Shown here: positions 42,364 to 50,286 of the stretch, in pieces
Layout of the letters: every line of letters starts with the position of its first letter
Position numbering within the stretch: the stretch's first letter is position 1
Translations under genes and position numbers: made by a program
Notes under the pieces: model-generated
What the model was told of the DNA's origin: nothing
Databases searched by the model: none
The model's input: only the letters and a program-made list of their open reading frames with translations
DNA from: Flavicella sp964230805
Lineage (GTDB): Bacteria; Bacteroidota; Bacteroidia; Flavobacteriales; Flavobacteriaceae
Assembly (NCBI GenBank): GCA_964230805.1
Contig: CAXRIA010000039.1
Coordinates: 1-52,095 of the forward strand
Direction of reading: 5' to 3'
Length of the DNA: 52,095 bases

Positions 42364-43221
42364 ATGGCATATTTAGAATTGAACAACGTAACAAAAACCT
42401 TCGGCACGGGTGAAAACACCACCGAGGTTTTGGACAATATCAACCTTCACATCGAAGAAGGAGAATTTGTTGCCATCGTCGGATTTACAGGGAGTGGAAA
42501 AACAACCTTGGTAAACCTCATCAATGGACTTGAAAAACCCACCAGTGGAGAGGTTTTGTTCAAGGGAAAACCCGTAGAAGACACGAGTCATGAACGAGGG
42601 GTGATCTTTCAAAATTACTCCTTACTTCCTTGGCTGACCGTATATCAAAATGTGGAAATGGCCGTAAGAGAAGCGTTTCCGAAAGAATCAAAAAAATTCA
42701 TCGACGAACGCATCAAAGAATATGTAGAAATGGTAAGCCTTTCGCATGCCATTCACAAAAGACCCAAAGAACTCTCTGGAGGAATGCGTCAACGTGTTTC
42801 TGTAGCCAGAGCCCTATCTATGGATCCTGAAATGATTCTTATGGACGAACCGTTGGGAGCACTCGATGCCCTGACACGCGGAAATCTGCAAGATGAAATT
42901 TTAAACATCTGGAATAAAAACAAACGTACAGCACTCCTCATCACAAACGATGTGGACGAAGGGATTTACATGGCCGATAGAATCATCCCACTACGCCCTG
43001 GACCAAAAGCTACGTTGGGTCCTGAATTTAAAATTGACATCGATAGACCCCGAGATAAGACCGCTTTGAACGACAACGCTGCCTTTAAAAAAACAAGAAA
43101 TGAAATCATTGAATATCTGATGGAAATCGGAAACGAACGATCTTCCAATTCAGAAATACAGTACGAATTGCCAGACCTACAGCCCAAAGATTTGCGCTGG
43201 GAATTCAAAGCTTCTAAATAA
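42364..43221 (+). CDS. nrtC: ABC transporter ATPase (NrtC-like) with altered H-loop
   Basis: This 285-residue ATPase powers the importer. Walker A is GFTGSGKTT (40-48), the Q-loop Gln lies in IFQNYSLLPW, the signature is LSGGM (138-142), and Walker B is ILMDEP (158-163). At the H-loop, where family members read THD, this protein reads LLITNDVDEG, so Asn195 replaces the switch His. The paralogue encoded next keeps the His. There is no C-terminal NrtA-like domain as in cyanobacterial NrtC. It ends 7 bp before nrtD. Confidence 0.93.
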   Translation: MAYLELNNVTKTFGTGENTTEVLDNINLHIEEGEFVAIVGFTGSGKTTLVNLINGLEKPTSGEVLFKGKPVEDTSHERGVIFQNYSLLPWLTVYQNVEMAVREAFPKESKKFIDERIKEYVEMVSLSHAIHKRPKELSGGMRQRVSVARALSMDPEMILMDEPLGALDALTRGNLQDEILNIWNKNKRTALLITNDVDEGIYMADRIIPLRPGPKATLGPEFKIDIDRPRDKTALNDNAAFKKTRNEIIEYLMEIGNERSSNSEIQYELPDLQPKDLRWEFKASK

Positions 43222-43228
43222 TACGATT

Positions 43229-44032
43229 ATGAAAACAAGCCTACTTCAAGAAAAATTTTCTCCAGCAGAAACCATGTTGGACTTGCAGAAATTAAAAAAA
43301 GTATACCCGACACCGAAAGGAGATTACGTCGTATTGGAAGACTTGGACCTACAGGTAAAAAAAGAAGAATTCATCACCATCATTGGACATTCTGGTTGTG
43401 GAAAAACCACCATGCTTTCCATGATTGCTGGGTTGAATGAAATTTCTGGAGGTAAAATCTCTGTACTCGGATCTTCCATCAAAGGCCCGGGCCCCGACCG
43501 AGGTGTGATCTTTCAAGCACCCAGTTTGATGCCCTGGATGACAGCTTTTGAAAATGTCATGCTCGGTGTGAAAAAAGTATTTCCACACGGTACAAAGAAA
43601 GAAAGAGAAGACATCTGTAAATACTACTTGAGTAAAGTTGGTTTGGACGGTTCTTTTCACAAAAGAGCCTCAGAACTTTCTCAAGGAATGCAACAGCGTG
43701 TTGGAATTGCCAGAGCTTTTGCCATCAAGCCCAAAGTACTTCTTTTGGACGAACCTTTTGGAATGCTCGATTCTTTGACTCGTGGTGAACTGCAAGACGT
43801 ACTCATTGAAATCTGGAACAAAGAAAAAATTACGGCTGTAATGATTACACACGATGTGGACGAAGCCATTTTCCTCTCCGATCGTGTCGTTATGATGACC
43901 AGCGGACCCAAAGCCAAAATTGGTGACATCTTACCCATTGGATTTGAAAGACCGCGTTCAAGAAAAGCAGTACTCGCACACGATGACTACTACGAATACA
44001 GAAAACATTTGATCGACTTTTTAGAACACTAA
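43229..44032 (+). CDS. nrtD: ABC transporter ATPase (NrtD-like)
   Basis: This 267-residue ATPase partners NrtC. Walker A is GHSGCGKTT (53-61), the Q-loop Gln lies in IFQAPSLMPW, the signature is LSQGM (150-154), Walker B is LLLDEP, and the H-loop is intact (MITHDVDEA, His208). The signature carries Gln where most relatives have Gly. Paired with NrtC, one ATP site is canonical and the other altered on both sides. It is the last gene of the importer, followed after 134 bp by a porin gene with its own promoter. Confidence 0.93.
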   Translation: MKTSLLQEKFSPAETMLDLQKLKKVYPTPKGDYVVLEDLDLQVKKEEFITIIGHSGCGKTTMLSMIAGLNEISGGKISVLGSSIKGPGPDRGVIFQAPSLMPWMTAFENVMLGVKKVFPHGTKKEREDICKYYLSKVGLDGSFHKRASELSQGMQQRVGIARAFAIKPKVLLLDEPFGMLDSLTRGELQDVLIEIWNKEKITAVMITHDVDEAIFLSDRVVMMTSGPKAKIGDILPIGFERPRSRKAVLAHDDYYEYRKHLIDFLEH

Positions 44033-44044
44033 AAATGAAAAATT

Positions 44045-44081
44045 CAGGGTTATAACATTCTAAAAAAGTTGTTTAAACCTG
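44045..44081 (+). promoter_or_regulatory. Inverted CAGGkTTAAACA-type elements upstream of the porin gene
   Basis: CAGGGTTATAACA at 44045-44057 and TGTTTAAACCTG at 44070-44081 are imperfect inverted copies. The right copy is centred about 53 bp upstream of the start point predicted from TAGATTTG and matches the nrtA element in 11 of 12 bases. Confidence 0.45.
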
Positions 44082-44114
44082 CATTATATCATGTTTCGTA
44101 ATTTAAATTGAACC

Positions 44115-44122
44115 TAGATTTG
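44115..44122 (+). promoter_or_regulatory. -7 box (TAGATTTG) for the porin gene
   Basis: This exact TAnnTTTG match overlaps an in-frame GTG at 44122 and so supports the ATG at 44167 as the start. Confidence 0.55.
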
Positions 44123-44166
44123 TGAACACAAAACAAACACGAATAATAACCCCAAAAAATAGAAAA

Positions 44167-45351
44167 ATGAAATTAAAAAATTTACTCTTTACAGTGTTAG
44201 TACTTGCTTCGACAAGCATATTTGCACAATTCTCACTTAGCGGTGAGTTCAGACCTCGAACAGAATGGTTCGGTCACGGACAAAAAGCAACAGCCTTAGA
44301 AGGAACGAAAGGATATGTTTCTACAAGTGTAAGAGCGGCTTTAAAAGGAAAATATGTATCTGAAGGGTACACCTTATTTACAAGCTTCCAAGAAGTATTT
44401 AAATTTGGAGATCGTCCTCAAATTTCGCCTACTGGAAACGGCAACTTCCGTGTTCAAGAAGCTTGGGCAGACATCAAATTAAACGACGCACTTAGTTTGA
44501 AATTTGGACGTCAGCCACTTTCCTACGATGATCAACGAATCTTAGGGGGTCTTGGATGGGCGCAACAAGCGAGAACACACGATGCAGGGGTCTTCAAATA
44601 CAAAAAAGAAGGATACAACTTGGATCTTGGTTTTGCTTTGAACACACCGACTTCGGCAGTTTACAACCAATCCGCTGCGTTCTCGTACAGAGAAATGGCT
44701 TTTGTGAGAGCCAACAAAAAGTTCAAAAACTTGAATTTGACTGCTTTGATCTTGTCAAACACGTTCCAAAAGGATACTGAAGACAAATCAAGCCTTTTGA
44801 CAGCGGGTCTTCACGCCGATCTTAAATTGAACAAATTGACGCTTTCTGCGAACGCTTTCTTACAAGAAGGAGATCGTTTGAACGATGTAGCTGTAGAAGG
44901 TGCTTACTTGGCAAGCCTTTTGGCAAAATACAAAGCGACAGGAAAAACAACCTTTAAAGCAGGTTTCGAAACCATTTCTGGGACTACAGACGATTCTGCG
45001 GCCTTCTTCCCATTGTATGGAACCAACCATGCCTTCAACGGTTTGATGGATAGATTTTATGTAGGAAACCACGCCAATGGTGGAGGATTGAACGACCTTC
45101 AGGTAGGGGTTTCAACAAAAATTTCTGGTTTGGCTGTTAGCTTGACAGGACACTACTTTACAGAAGTTGAAGATCTTGACGGATTGGGAAGCGACCTAGG
45201 ATCTGAATTGGATTTGGTTGTTGCCAAAAAATTCAAAGACTTCAAATTGGTAGGAGGTTATTCACAATTCTTCGAACCTTCAGAAGTGGTTGGAAAAGAC
45301 ACACAAAACTGGGCTTGGTTGATGTTGATCATCTCTCCTAAATTTTTGTAA
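44167..45351 (+). CDS. Outer-membrane porin, alginate-export-like beta barrel
   Basis: From the ATG at 44167 this 394-residue protein has a signal peptide (MKLKNLLFTVLVLASTSIFA, cut before Gln21). Alternating amphipathic strands follow (FSLSGEFRPRTEWFG, NFRVQEAWADIKL, LSLKFGRQPLSYDDQRILGG), ending WAWLMLIISPKFL as barrels do. The AlgE-like FGRQxLxYDDxRI motif places it with alginate-export-type porins. Its position right after the nitrate importer suggests it passes nitrate or nitrite across the outer membrane (inference). It has its own promoter and a strong terminator. Confidence 0.85.
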   Translation: MKLKNLLFTVLVLASTSIFAQFSLSGEFRPRTEWFGHGQKATALEGTKGYVSTSVRAALKGKYVSEGYTLFTSFQEVFKFGDRPQISPTGNGNFRVQEAWADIKLNDALSLKFGRQPLSYDDQRILGGLGWAQQARTHDAGVFKYKKEGYNLDLGFALNTPTSAVYNQSAAFSYREMAFVRANKKFKNLNLTALILSNTFQKDTEDKSSLLTAGLHADLKLNKLTLSANAFLQEGDRLNDVAVEGAYLASLLAKYKATGKTTFKAGFETISGTTDDSAAFFPLYGTNHAFNGLMDRFYVGNHANGGGLNDLQVGVSTKISGLAVSLTGHYFTEVEDLDGLGSDLGSELDLVVAKKFKDFKLVGGYSQFFEPSEVVGKDTQNWAWLMLIISPKFL

Positions 45352-45378
45352 GATCACCCCCTCATAATCTGATAATTT

Positions 45379-45404
45379 AAAAACTGCCTTCGGGCAGTTT
45401 TTTT
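45379..45404 (+). terminator. Intrinsic terminator with UUCG loop after the porin gene
   Basis: The stem AAAAACTGCC / GGCAGTTTTT encloses the very stable TTCG tetraloop and runs into a T-run. Confidence 0.9.
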
Positions 45405-45588
45405 GTTTACAACAGTTTTGATTCTGTCATTTATCATGTTTTTATTTGATTTTCAAACCGTTTTAAACGGGTAAAAAAGTGGCCTTCAGATGTTCTTTCC
45501 CATATTATAAATCCCATGTCGAATGTAATTTTACCAAGCAATTAAAAAACAAACACAGAATTTTATAACCCTAAAAAAACGAGATCTT

Positions 45589-46062
45589 ATGTTGAATTTC
45601 TTAAAAAAATTAGTCAAAAAACCCAAAGAAGAAAAAAGTCCAATTGATGAACAAACCATTGTACTTGTGCAAGAATCATTTGAAAAAGTAAAACCCATAG
45701 CCTCGACAGCTGCGGAAATTTTTTACACCAAATTATTCGAATTGGATCCAAAATTAAAACCTTTGTTCCCTACGGAAAAAGAAGGTGCCATGGCCGAACA
45801 AGGAAACAAATTAATGACCATGTTGGCCAGTGCTGTCGCTGGACTATCTGCCCTAGACAAACTCATTCCTATATTACAAGATCTAGGAAAAAGACACGTA
45901 GGCTACGGCGTAGAACAATCTCATTACGACACTGTGGGTGCTGCATTGCTTGACACCTTACAGGCCGGATTAGGGGAAGCTTTTACTCCAAGTGTCAAAA
46001 AAGCTTGGACAGACGTTTACACGGTAATGGCAAAGGTGATGATTGATGCCTCTTATGCCTAA
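45589..46062 (+). CDS. Single-domain globin of the flavohemoglobin type
   Basis: This 157-residue globin has a 16-residue Lys-rich N-terminal extension. Heme pocket residues can be read against Hmp: the B10 Tyr in EIFYTKLF (about Tyr46), CD1 Phe in LKPLFP, E7 Gln in MAEQGNKL (about Gln71), and the proximal His103 in KRHVGYGV. The Tyr/Gln pocket fits NO dioxygenase activity. There is no fused reductase domain; the FAD/2Fe-2S reductase encoded 1.5 kb downstream could serve it. A near-match -7 box (TAATTTTA, 45526-45533) and CCGTTT-T-AAACGG (45458-45470) lie upstream. Confidence 0.9.
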   Translation: MLNFLKKLVKKPKEEKSPIDEQTIVLVQESFEKVKPIASTAAEIFYTKLFELDPKLKPLFPTEKEGAMAEQGNKLMTMLASAVAGLSALDKLIPILQDLGKRHVGYGVEQSHYDTVGAALLDTLQAGLGEAFTPSVKKAWTDVYTVMAKVMIDASYA

Positions 46063-46194
46063 TAAGAAATTTCGTGGTTCCCTAAAAATCACCTGATTTT
46101 GTTAAATCCCTAAAACACAGAAAGTCGAAAAAAAACTTTATCCCAATTGTGCTAAAAAAATAAGATTCACCTACAAAAAAAAATGAGATTCAAT

Positions 46195-46202
46195 TATCTT
46201 TG
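46195..46202 (+). promoter_or_regulatory. -7 box (TATCTTTG) for the four-gene redox operon
   Basis: An exact TAnnTTTG match gives a leader of about 110 bp to the ATG at 46318. No TACGTA element is nearby. Confidence 0.5.
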
Positions 46203-46317
46203 CAAAAGAAAAGAGAAATTTAGAAGATCATATACAATTTTTGTTTCACAAGAATCTTTAGTACCATTTAAACGAGTCGAAAATCTTGTAAATAAATAAA
46301 TCTAAAAATCACTTCTC

Positions 46318-47124
46318 ATGAAAAATTTAATGACCCTAGCAACCCCATTTCTCACCTTACTTTTATTCTCTTGTGGTGGCGTTCCTGAAAAAACAGAAAC
46401 AGCTGCAGTAGAAAAATTGGAATTCTCCGTTTCCGAAGTTTTAGAAATGGTTGCCAAAGAAAATGACGTAACCCGTACACTCTACACCAAAGCCATCGTT
46501 GGAGGTGGAAAAAAACAAGGAATGAAATTTGACGAAGATTGGCAAAAAGAAGAAGTAGAAGCAGGACCACTTCCCGCTTTGTTCTTGCGAGGAATCGCCA
46601 ATGACATTCGTAAAAGTGAAACGCCTTTAGGACTGTACTTGGGTTCTGATTTTCCAATTAACAAAGCCAATAAATTGGAAGGAAAACAAGCAGAATTGTT
46701 CCACAAAATCAAAGAAGACAGAGCGCCTCAATTCTTTTACGATGAAAATCAAAAAGTACACACAGCCATGTTCCCAGATATCGCTGGAGCCGCAGCCTGT
46801 GTTTCTTGTCACAACGATCATGCACAAACCACCAAAACCGACTGGAAACTTGGAGACGTGATGGGTGCTACAACTTGGCAATACCCTACCGATTCTTTGA
46901 GCTACGATGCTACGGTAGAAGTTTTGAAAGCCTACAGAAATGGAACCAAAGCGATTTACGAAGATTACCTTGCGGAAATTGCCAACTTTAAAACCAGTGA
47001 AAAACCTGAAATTGGTGACAAATGGCCTTCTGCTGGAGGATTGTACTTACCAAGTCCAGAGGTATTCTTGGACAGTGTAAGAGAATTGGCATCTTATGAA
47101 ACTATGAAAGTATTGTTAAAATAA
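46318..47124 (+). CDS. DUF3365 (Tll0287-like) monoheme c-type lipoprotein
   Basis: This 268-residue lipoprotein (LLLFSC, lipid at Cys19) has a DUF3365-type sensor or heme domain: LPALFLRGIANDIRKSETPLGLYLGSDFPINKANK, then the heme c site CVSCH (161-165) followed by NDH, then DWKLGDVMGATTWQYP. DUF3365 domains bind one heme and are thought to sense redox or small ligands such as NO or O2. It is first of four tightly packed genes, 12 bp before the cytochrome b gene, so it probably works in the same electron path in the periplasm. Confidence 0.87.
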   Translation: MKNLMTLATPFLTLLLFSCGGVPEKTETAAVEKLEFSVSEVLEMVAKENDVTRTLYTKAIVGGGKKQGMKFDEDWQKEEVEAGPLPALFLRGIANDIRKSETPLGLYLGSDFPINKANKLEGKQAELFHKIKEDRAPQFFYDENQKVHTAMFPDIAGAAACVSCHNDHAQTTKTDWKLGDVMGATTWQYPTDSLSYDATVEVLKAYRNGTKAIYEDYLAEIANFKTSEKPEIGDKWPSAGGLYLPSPEVFLDSVRELASYETMKVLLK

Positions 47125-47136
47125 GAAACAAACGTA

Positions 47137-47616
47137 TTGAAAAATAATACATACATAACCCTGATAGGCCTAGTGCTATTCGTTACCTATCTTTTGCAAG
47201 AGTTTCTGCAATTGAAATGGGCTTCACTAGAGCAATTGCAAGCTATGGAATCTTACAGACGATGGTCGGGATTGGCAGTAGGTCTATTTATTCTCTTTCA
47301 ATGGTTGCTTACATTTAGCAGGATTATTCCCGCTTTTCGAAAAAAATCATTGACCATCAACAAACTGCACAAATGGATCGGAGTTGTAAGTCCCGTGTTG
47401 CTGTATGTTCATAGTACAAAATTTGGTTTTGGATATTTGGCACTGTTCTCTTATTTGTTTCTCGTAAACATGCTGTTGGGAACCATCAATTTAGATGTGT
47501 TAAAATCAACCAAAGCTTGGCTGTTCAAAGGATGGATGATCGCTCATGTATCACTCTCTATGTGTATTACTTTTTTGCTTTTTTTTCATATAAACATCGT
47601 ATTTTACTACAAATAA
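47137..47616 (+). CDS. Small di-heme cytochrome b-type membrane protein
   Basis: This 159-residue protein has about five membrane helices. Two carry His pairs with identical spacing, His78-x13-His92 (KLHKWIGVVSPVLLYVHS) and His137-x13-His151 (IAHVSLSMCITFLLFFHI). This is the arrangement that holds two stacked b hemes in the ferric reductase/NADPH oxidase and MsrQ-like families. There is no signal sequence and no soluble domain. The start is TTG, 12 bp after the DUF3365 stop; the next Met is inside the fold. It lies 6 bp upstream of the reductase gene, which would feed it from the cytoplasm. Confidence 0.75.
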   Translation: MKNNTYITLIGLVLFVTYLLQEFLQLKWASLEQLQAMESYRRWSGLAVGLFILFQWLLTFSRIIPAFRKKSLTINKLHKWIGVVSPVLLYVHSTKFGFGYLALFSYLFLVNMLLGTINLDVLKSTKAWLFKGWMIAHVSLSMCITFLLFFHINIVFYYK

Positions 47617-47622
47617 CCCCGC

Positions 47623-48651
47623 ATGAAATTAACCGTAGTTAACGTCAAAAAAGAAACCGATCAGGCGGTCACAGTCTCGTTTAAAAACAACCGATTTTTT
47701 AACCGAGTAAACTACAAACCTGGGCAGTTTTTAACCCTAAAAATTCCTATCAATGGACGTGTAGAAAGTAGAGCCTATTCTTTTAGCAGCGATCCGTACA
47801 CAGAAAAAACACTAAAAATCACGGTAAAAAAGGTTAAAAATGGCTTGGTTTCGAATTACCTAAACACAAATGTAAAAGCGGGGCAAAAAGTAACCGTTGA
47901 AAAACCAATGGGAAGTTTTTACATAGAGCCCAACGCTGACCAAAAGCTACAATATGTATTATTTGCTGGAGGAAGCGGGATCACCCCGGTTTTCTCCATT
48001 CTAAAAACCGTGTTGGCCAAAGAGCCCCAATCGAAAGTGGTATTGATTTATGCAAATCTGAACATTGACAATATCATCTTTCTGCAGGAATTACAAAACT
48101 TGTGCAAAACCTATCCCGATCGATTGTCTGTGGAATACATTTTGAGTGAAAATACAAACCCCCTTTTTCACTCGGGATTTGTGACGCAGGAAATCCTTGA
48201 AAAAATATTTGAAAAACACGAGTTGGAGTTCACCGATCACAAATACATGATGTGCGGCCCGGCAGGATACATGCGAACGGTGAAAGAAATTTTAAAAACA
48301 AAATCAATCGCCCCCTCACAAATTCAAACAGAGGTGTTCAAAGCGGCAAAAATTAAAATTGATTCCAAAAACTTACTTAGCAAGGTTACCATCAAACACA
48401 AGGGCACGACCCACAACTTAGAAGTTCCAGGTAACAGAACTATTTTGGAACAAGCCATGAAAGAAAACATTGCACTGCCCTACTCCTGTAGATCAGGGAT
48501 GTGTAGTACGTGCAAAGCGCAATGTACCTCAGGCGATGTTCAGCTTACCAAAGGCCATATTCTTCCTGACGACGAAGTTGCCAATGGAGCCATACTGACC
48601 TGTGTGAGTTATCCTACGAGTGAAGAAGTAACCATAGAAATTCCAAAATAA
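47623..48651 (+). CDS. FAD/NAD(P)H and 2Fe-2S reductase (PaaE/Hcr-type)
   Basis: This 342-residue electron-transfer protein has an FAD domain (YKPGQFLTL, RAYSFSSDPYT at 50-60), an NAD(P)H domain (FAGGSGITPVFSIL at 114-127, YMMCGPAGYM at 208-217), and a C-terminal plant-type 2Fe-2S domain with Cys289, Cys294, Cys297 and Cys327. There is no signal peptide, so it is cytoplasmic. It could pass electrons to the b hemes encoded just upstream, or to the globin or nitrate reductase. The gene overlaps neither neighbour but sits within 6 and 3 bp of them. Confidence 0.92.
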   Translation: MKLTVVNVKKETDQAVTVSFKNNRFFNRVNYKPGQFLTLKIPINGRVESRAYSFSSDPYTEKTLKITVKKVKNGLVSNYLNTNVKAGQKVTVEKPMGSFYIEPNADQKLQYVLFAGGSGITPVFSILKTVLAKEPQSKVVLIYANLNIDNIIFLQELQNLCKTYPDRLSVEYILSENTNPLFHSGFVTQEILEKIFEKHELEFTDHKYMMCGPAGYMRTVKEILKTKSIAPSQIQTEVFKAAKIKIDSKNLLSKVTIKHKGTTHNLEVPGNRTILEQAMKENIALPYSCRSGMCSTCKAQCTSGDVQLTKGHILPDDEVANGAILTCVSYPTSEEVTIEIPK

Positions 48652-48654
48652 GGT

Positions 48655-49365
48655 ATGAAGTTCGAAATAAATCCATTGCGTAAAAGACAAATTTTCGGGA
48701 CGCTCATAGGAAGTGTTCTGGGAATCTTTTTATTTGTGTTTCTCTCGAGCGAATCCAATGAAGAGTACATTAGTCTTGGTCCGATGAATACAGGTCATGA
48801 AGAATTTTCATGCAGTAGCTGTCATGCCGATGCTGAAGGCAGTTTATGGGCGCAAACGCAATCCAATTTGCAATACAGCATTGGATTGAGAGAAAATTCT
48901 GTGGACTACGGAACCATGGATGTCGAAACCAAAAAATGTTTGGCCTGTCATGAAAGAGACAACGACCGACACCCCACACATCGCTTTTTAGAACCCAAAT
49001 ACAAAGAAGCTATTGAAAAGATTAATACGGCCAGCTGTATTACCTGCCATGCAGAGCACAATGCCAAAAGACTCGTCCTTTCGGAAGTAAACTATTGCAT
49101 GCACTGTCATTCAGATTTAACCGTTAAAAACGATCCTTTGGATATTTCACACGAACAACTGATTGCCGAGGAACAATGGGATACATGCCTGCAATGTCAT
49201 GACTTTCATGGAAATCACGAATACAAAACCCCTTCGGCCATGAAAGATACCATTTCCTACGAGGCCCTCAATAAGTACTTTGAAGGAGGAAAAGATCCGT
49301 TTAGCCAAAAGAAAAAATTTAAGGCACTGTCCGAAAAGGAGTGGATTGAAAAATATCTAAAATAA
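48655..49365 (+). CDS. Membrane-anchored pentaheme cytochrome c
   Basis: This 236-residue protein has one N-terminal membrane anchor (about 13-31) and a periplasmic part with five CxxCH heme sites at 53-57, 95-99, 128-132, 148-152 and 178-182. Extra His residues (GHEEF, RHPTHR, AEHN, SHEQ, FHGNHEY) are suitable as second axial ligands, so most hemes could be bis-His and low-potential. It is the last gene of the four-gene redox operon. It resembles class III/NapC-NrfH-like cytochromes in style but I cannot name a close family. Confidence 0.88.
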   Translation: MKFEINPLRKRQIFGTLIGSVLGIFLFVFLSSESNEEYISLGPMNTGHEEFSCSSCHADAEGSLWAQTQSNLQYSIGLRENSVDYGTMDVETKKCLACHERDNDRHPTHRFLEPKYKEAIEKINTASCITCHAEHNAKRLVLSEVNYCMHCHSDLTVKNDPLDISHEQLIAEEQWDTCLQCHDFHGNHEYKTPSAMKDTISYEALNKYFEGGKDPFSQKKKFKALSEKEWIEKYLK

Positions 49366-49482
49366 AATGAGTTGAAGCGCACAGTCCTCTAAATTTTGAG
49401 TTATTCTGCAATGATTTTTATATAAACATCTCTTAAAAAGACACCATTCATCTTGAATTAAAAGAGTCATTTACCTTTAAAC

Positions 49483-49537
49483 TACTTAAATAAATACGTA
49501 TTTTCCTTTAAAATAATACGAAGTTCTGCTATATTTG
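49483..49537 (+). promoter_or_regulatory. Response-regulator promoter: TACTTA, TACGTA, TACGAA and -7 box
   Basis: Elements at 49483-49488, 49495-49500 and 49517-49522 lie 12 and 22 bp apart upstream of TATATTTG (49530-49537). Only the middle one is an exact TACGTA. This would allow autoregulation. Confidence 0.5.
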
Positions 49538-49557
49538 TAGAATAAAATCTAAAAAAA

Positions 49558-50220
49558 TTGGGAAAAGTAATCAAAATCATATTGGCTGATGATCATTTGT
49601 TGGTAAGAAATGGCATTAAATCCTTGTTGCTTGAAGATGATTCATTAGATGTCATTGGAGAAGCTGCCAACGGAAAAGAGGCCCTTGAATTGGCGAAGGA
49701 AACGCAACCCGATCTTTTGATTATTGATGTACGCATGCCTATTATGGATGGTATTGAGGCTGCTGGACGATTGAAAGATTTTGCGCCCAACACCAAATCC
49801 ATCGTATTGTCAATGCACGACTCGGAAGAGTATATTTTAAAATCCATCAAAGCAGGTGCCAGTGGTTATTTATTGAAAGACACAGGAAAAGAAGAGTTCC
49901 TAAAAGCCATAAATACAGTCTATAACGGAGGAAAATACTTCAGTGGAGACATCTCAAATGTCATCGTTTCCAACTACCTCCAAAATTCATCCGCGTCAAA
50001 CCAATTAGCCAAACCACCCAAAAACTCGCTAGGACTTACCAAAAAAGAAATAGAAATCCTATCGTTAATTTTGTCGGGAATGACCAATACGGAGATATCC
50101 GATAAATTAGGAAAAAGCAAGCGCACCATTGAAACACATCGCTTTAATTTGATGAAAAAAATGAATGTGAAAAACCTCATCGAATTGTCTTCTAAAGCGA
50201 AAGAATTAGGATTTTCATAG
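49558..50220 (+). CDS. NarL/FixJ-type response regulator
   Basis: This 220-residue regulator has a receiver domain (1-125) with the acidic pair Asp11-Asp12, phospho-acceptor Asp57 (LLIIDVRMP), and the conserved Lys in GYLLKDTG. A Ser/Asn-rich linker leads to a LuxR-type helix-turn-helix (LTKKEIEILSLILSGMTNTEISDKLG, about 155-180). The start is TTG; the next Met lies past Asp57, so TTG is needed. It sits between the redox operon and the nitrate reductase gene, with TACGTA-type elements in its own promoter. Its kinase may be the one at 30676-32016 (inference). Confidence 0.93.
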   Translation: MGKVIKIILADDHLLVRNGIKSLLLEDDSLDVIGEAANGKEALELAKETQPDLLIIDVRMPIMDGIEAAGRLKDFAPNTKSIVLSMHDSEEYILKSIKAGASGYLLKDTGKEEFLKAINTVYNGGKYFSGDISNVIVSNYLQNSSASNQLAKPPKNSLGLTKKEIEILSLILSGMTNTEISDKLGKSKRTIETHRFNLMKKMNVKNLIELSSKAKELGFS

Positions 50221-50286
50221 TTATCTCTTACTTTTTTCTAGAAAACAGCAAGACGCAGACTACTTAAAAAAAATAACCATAAAAAT

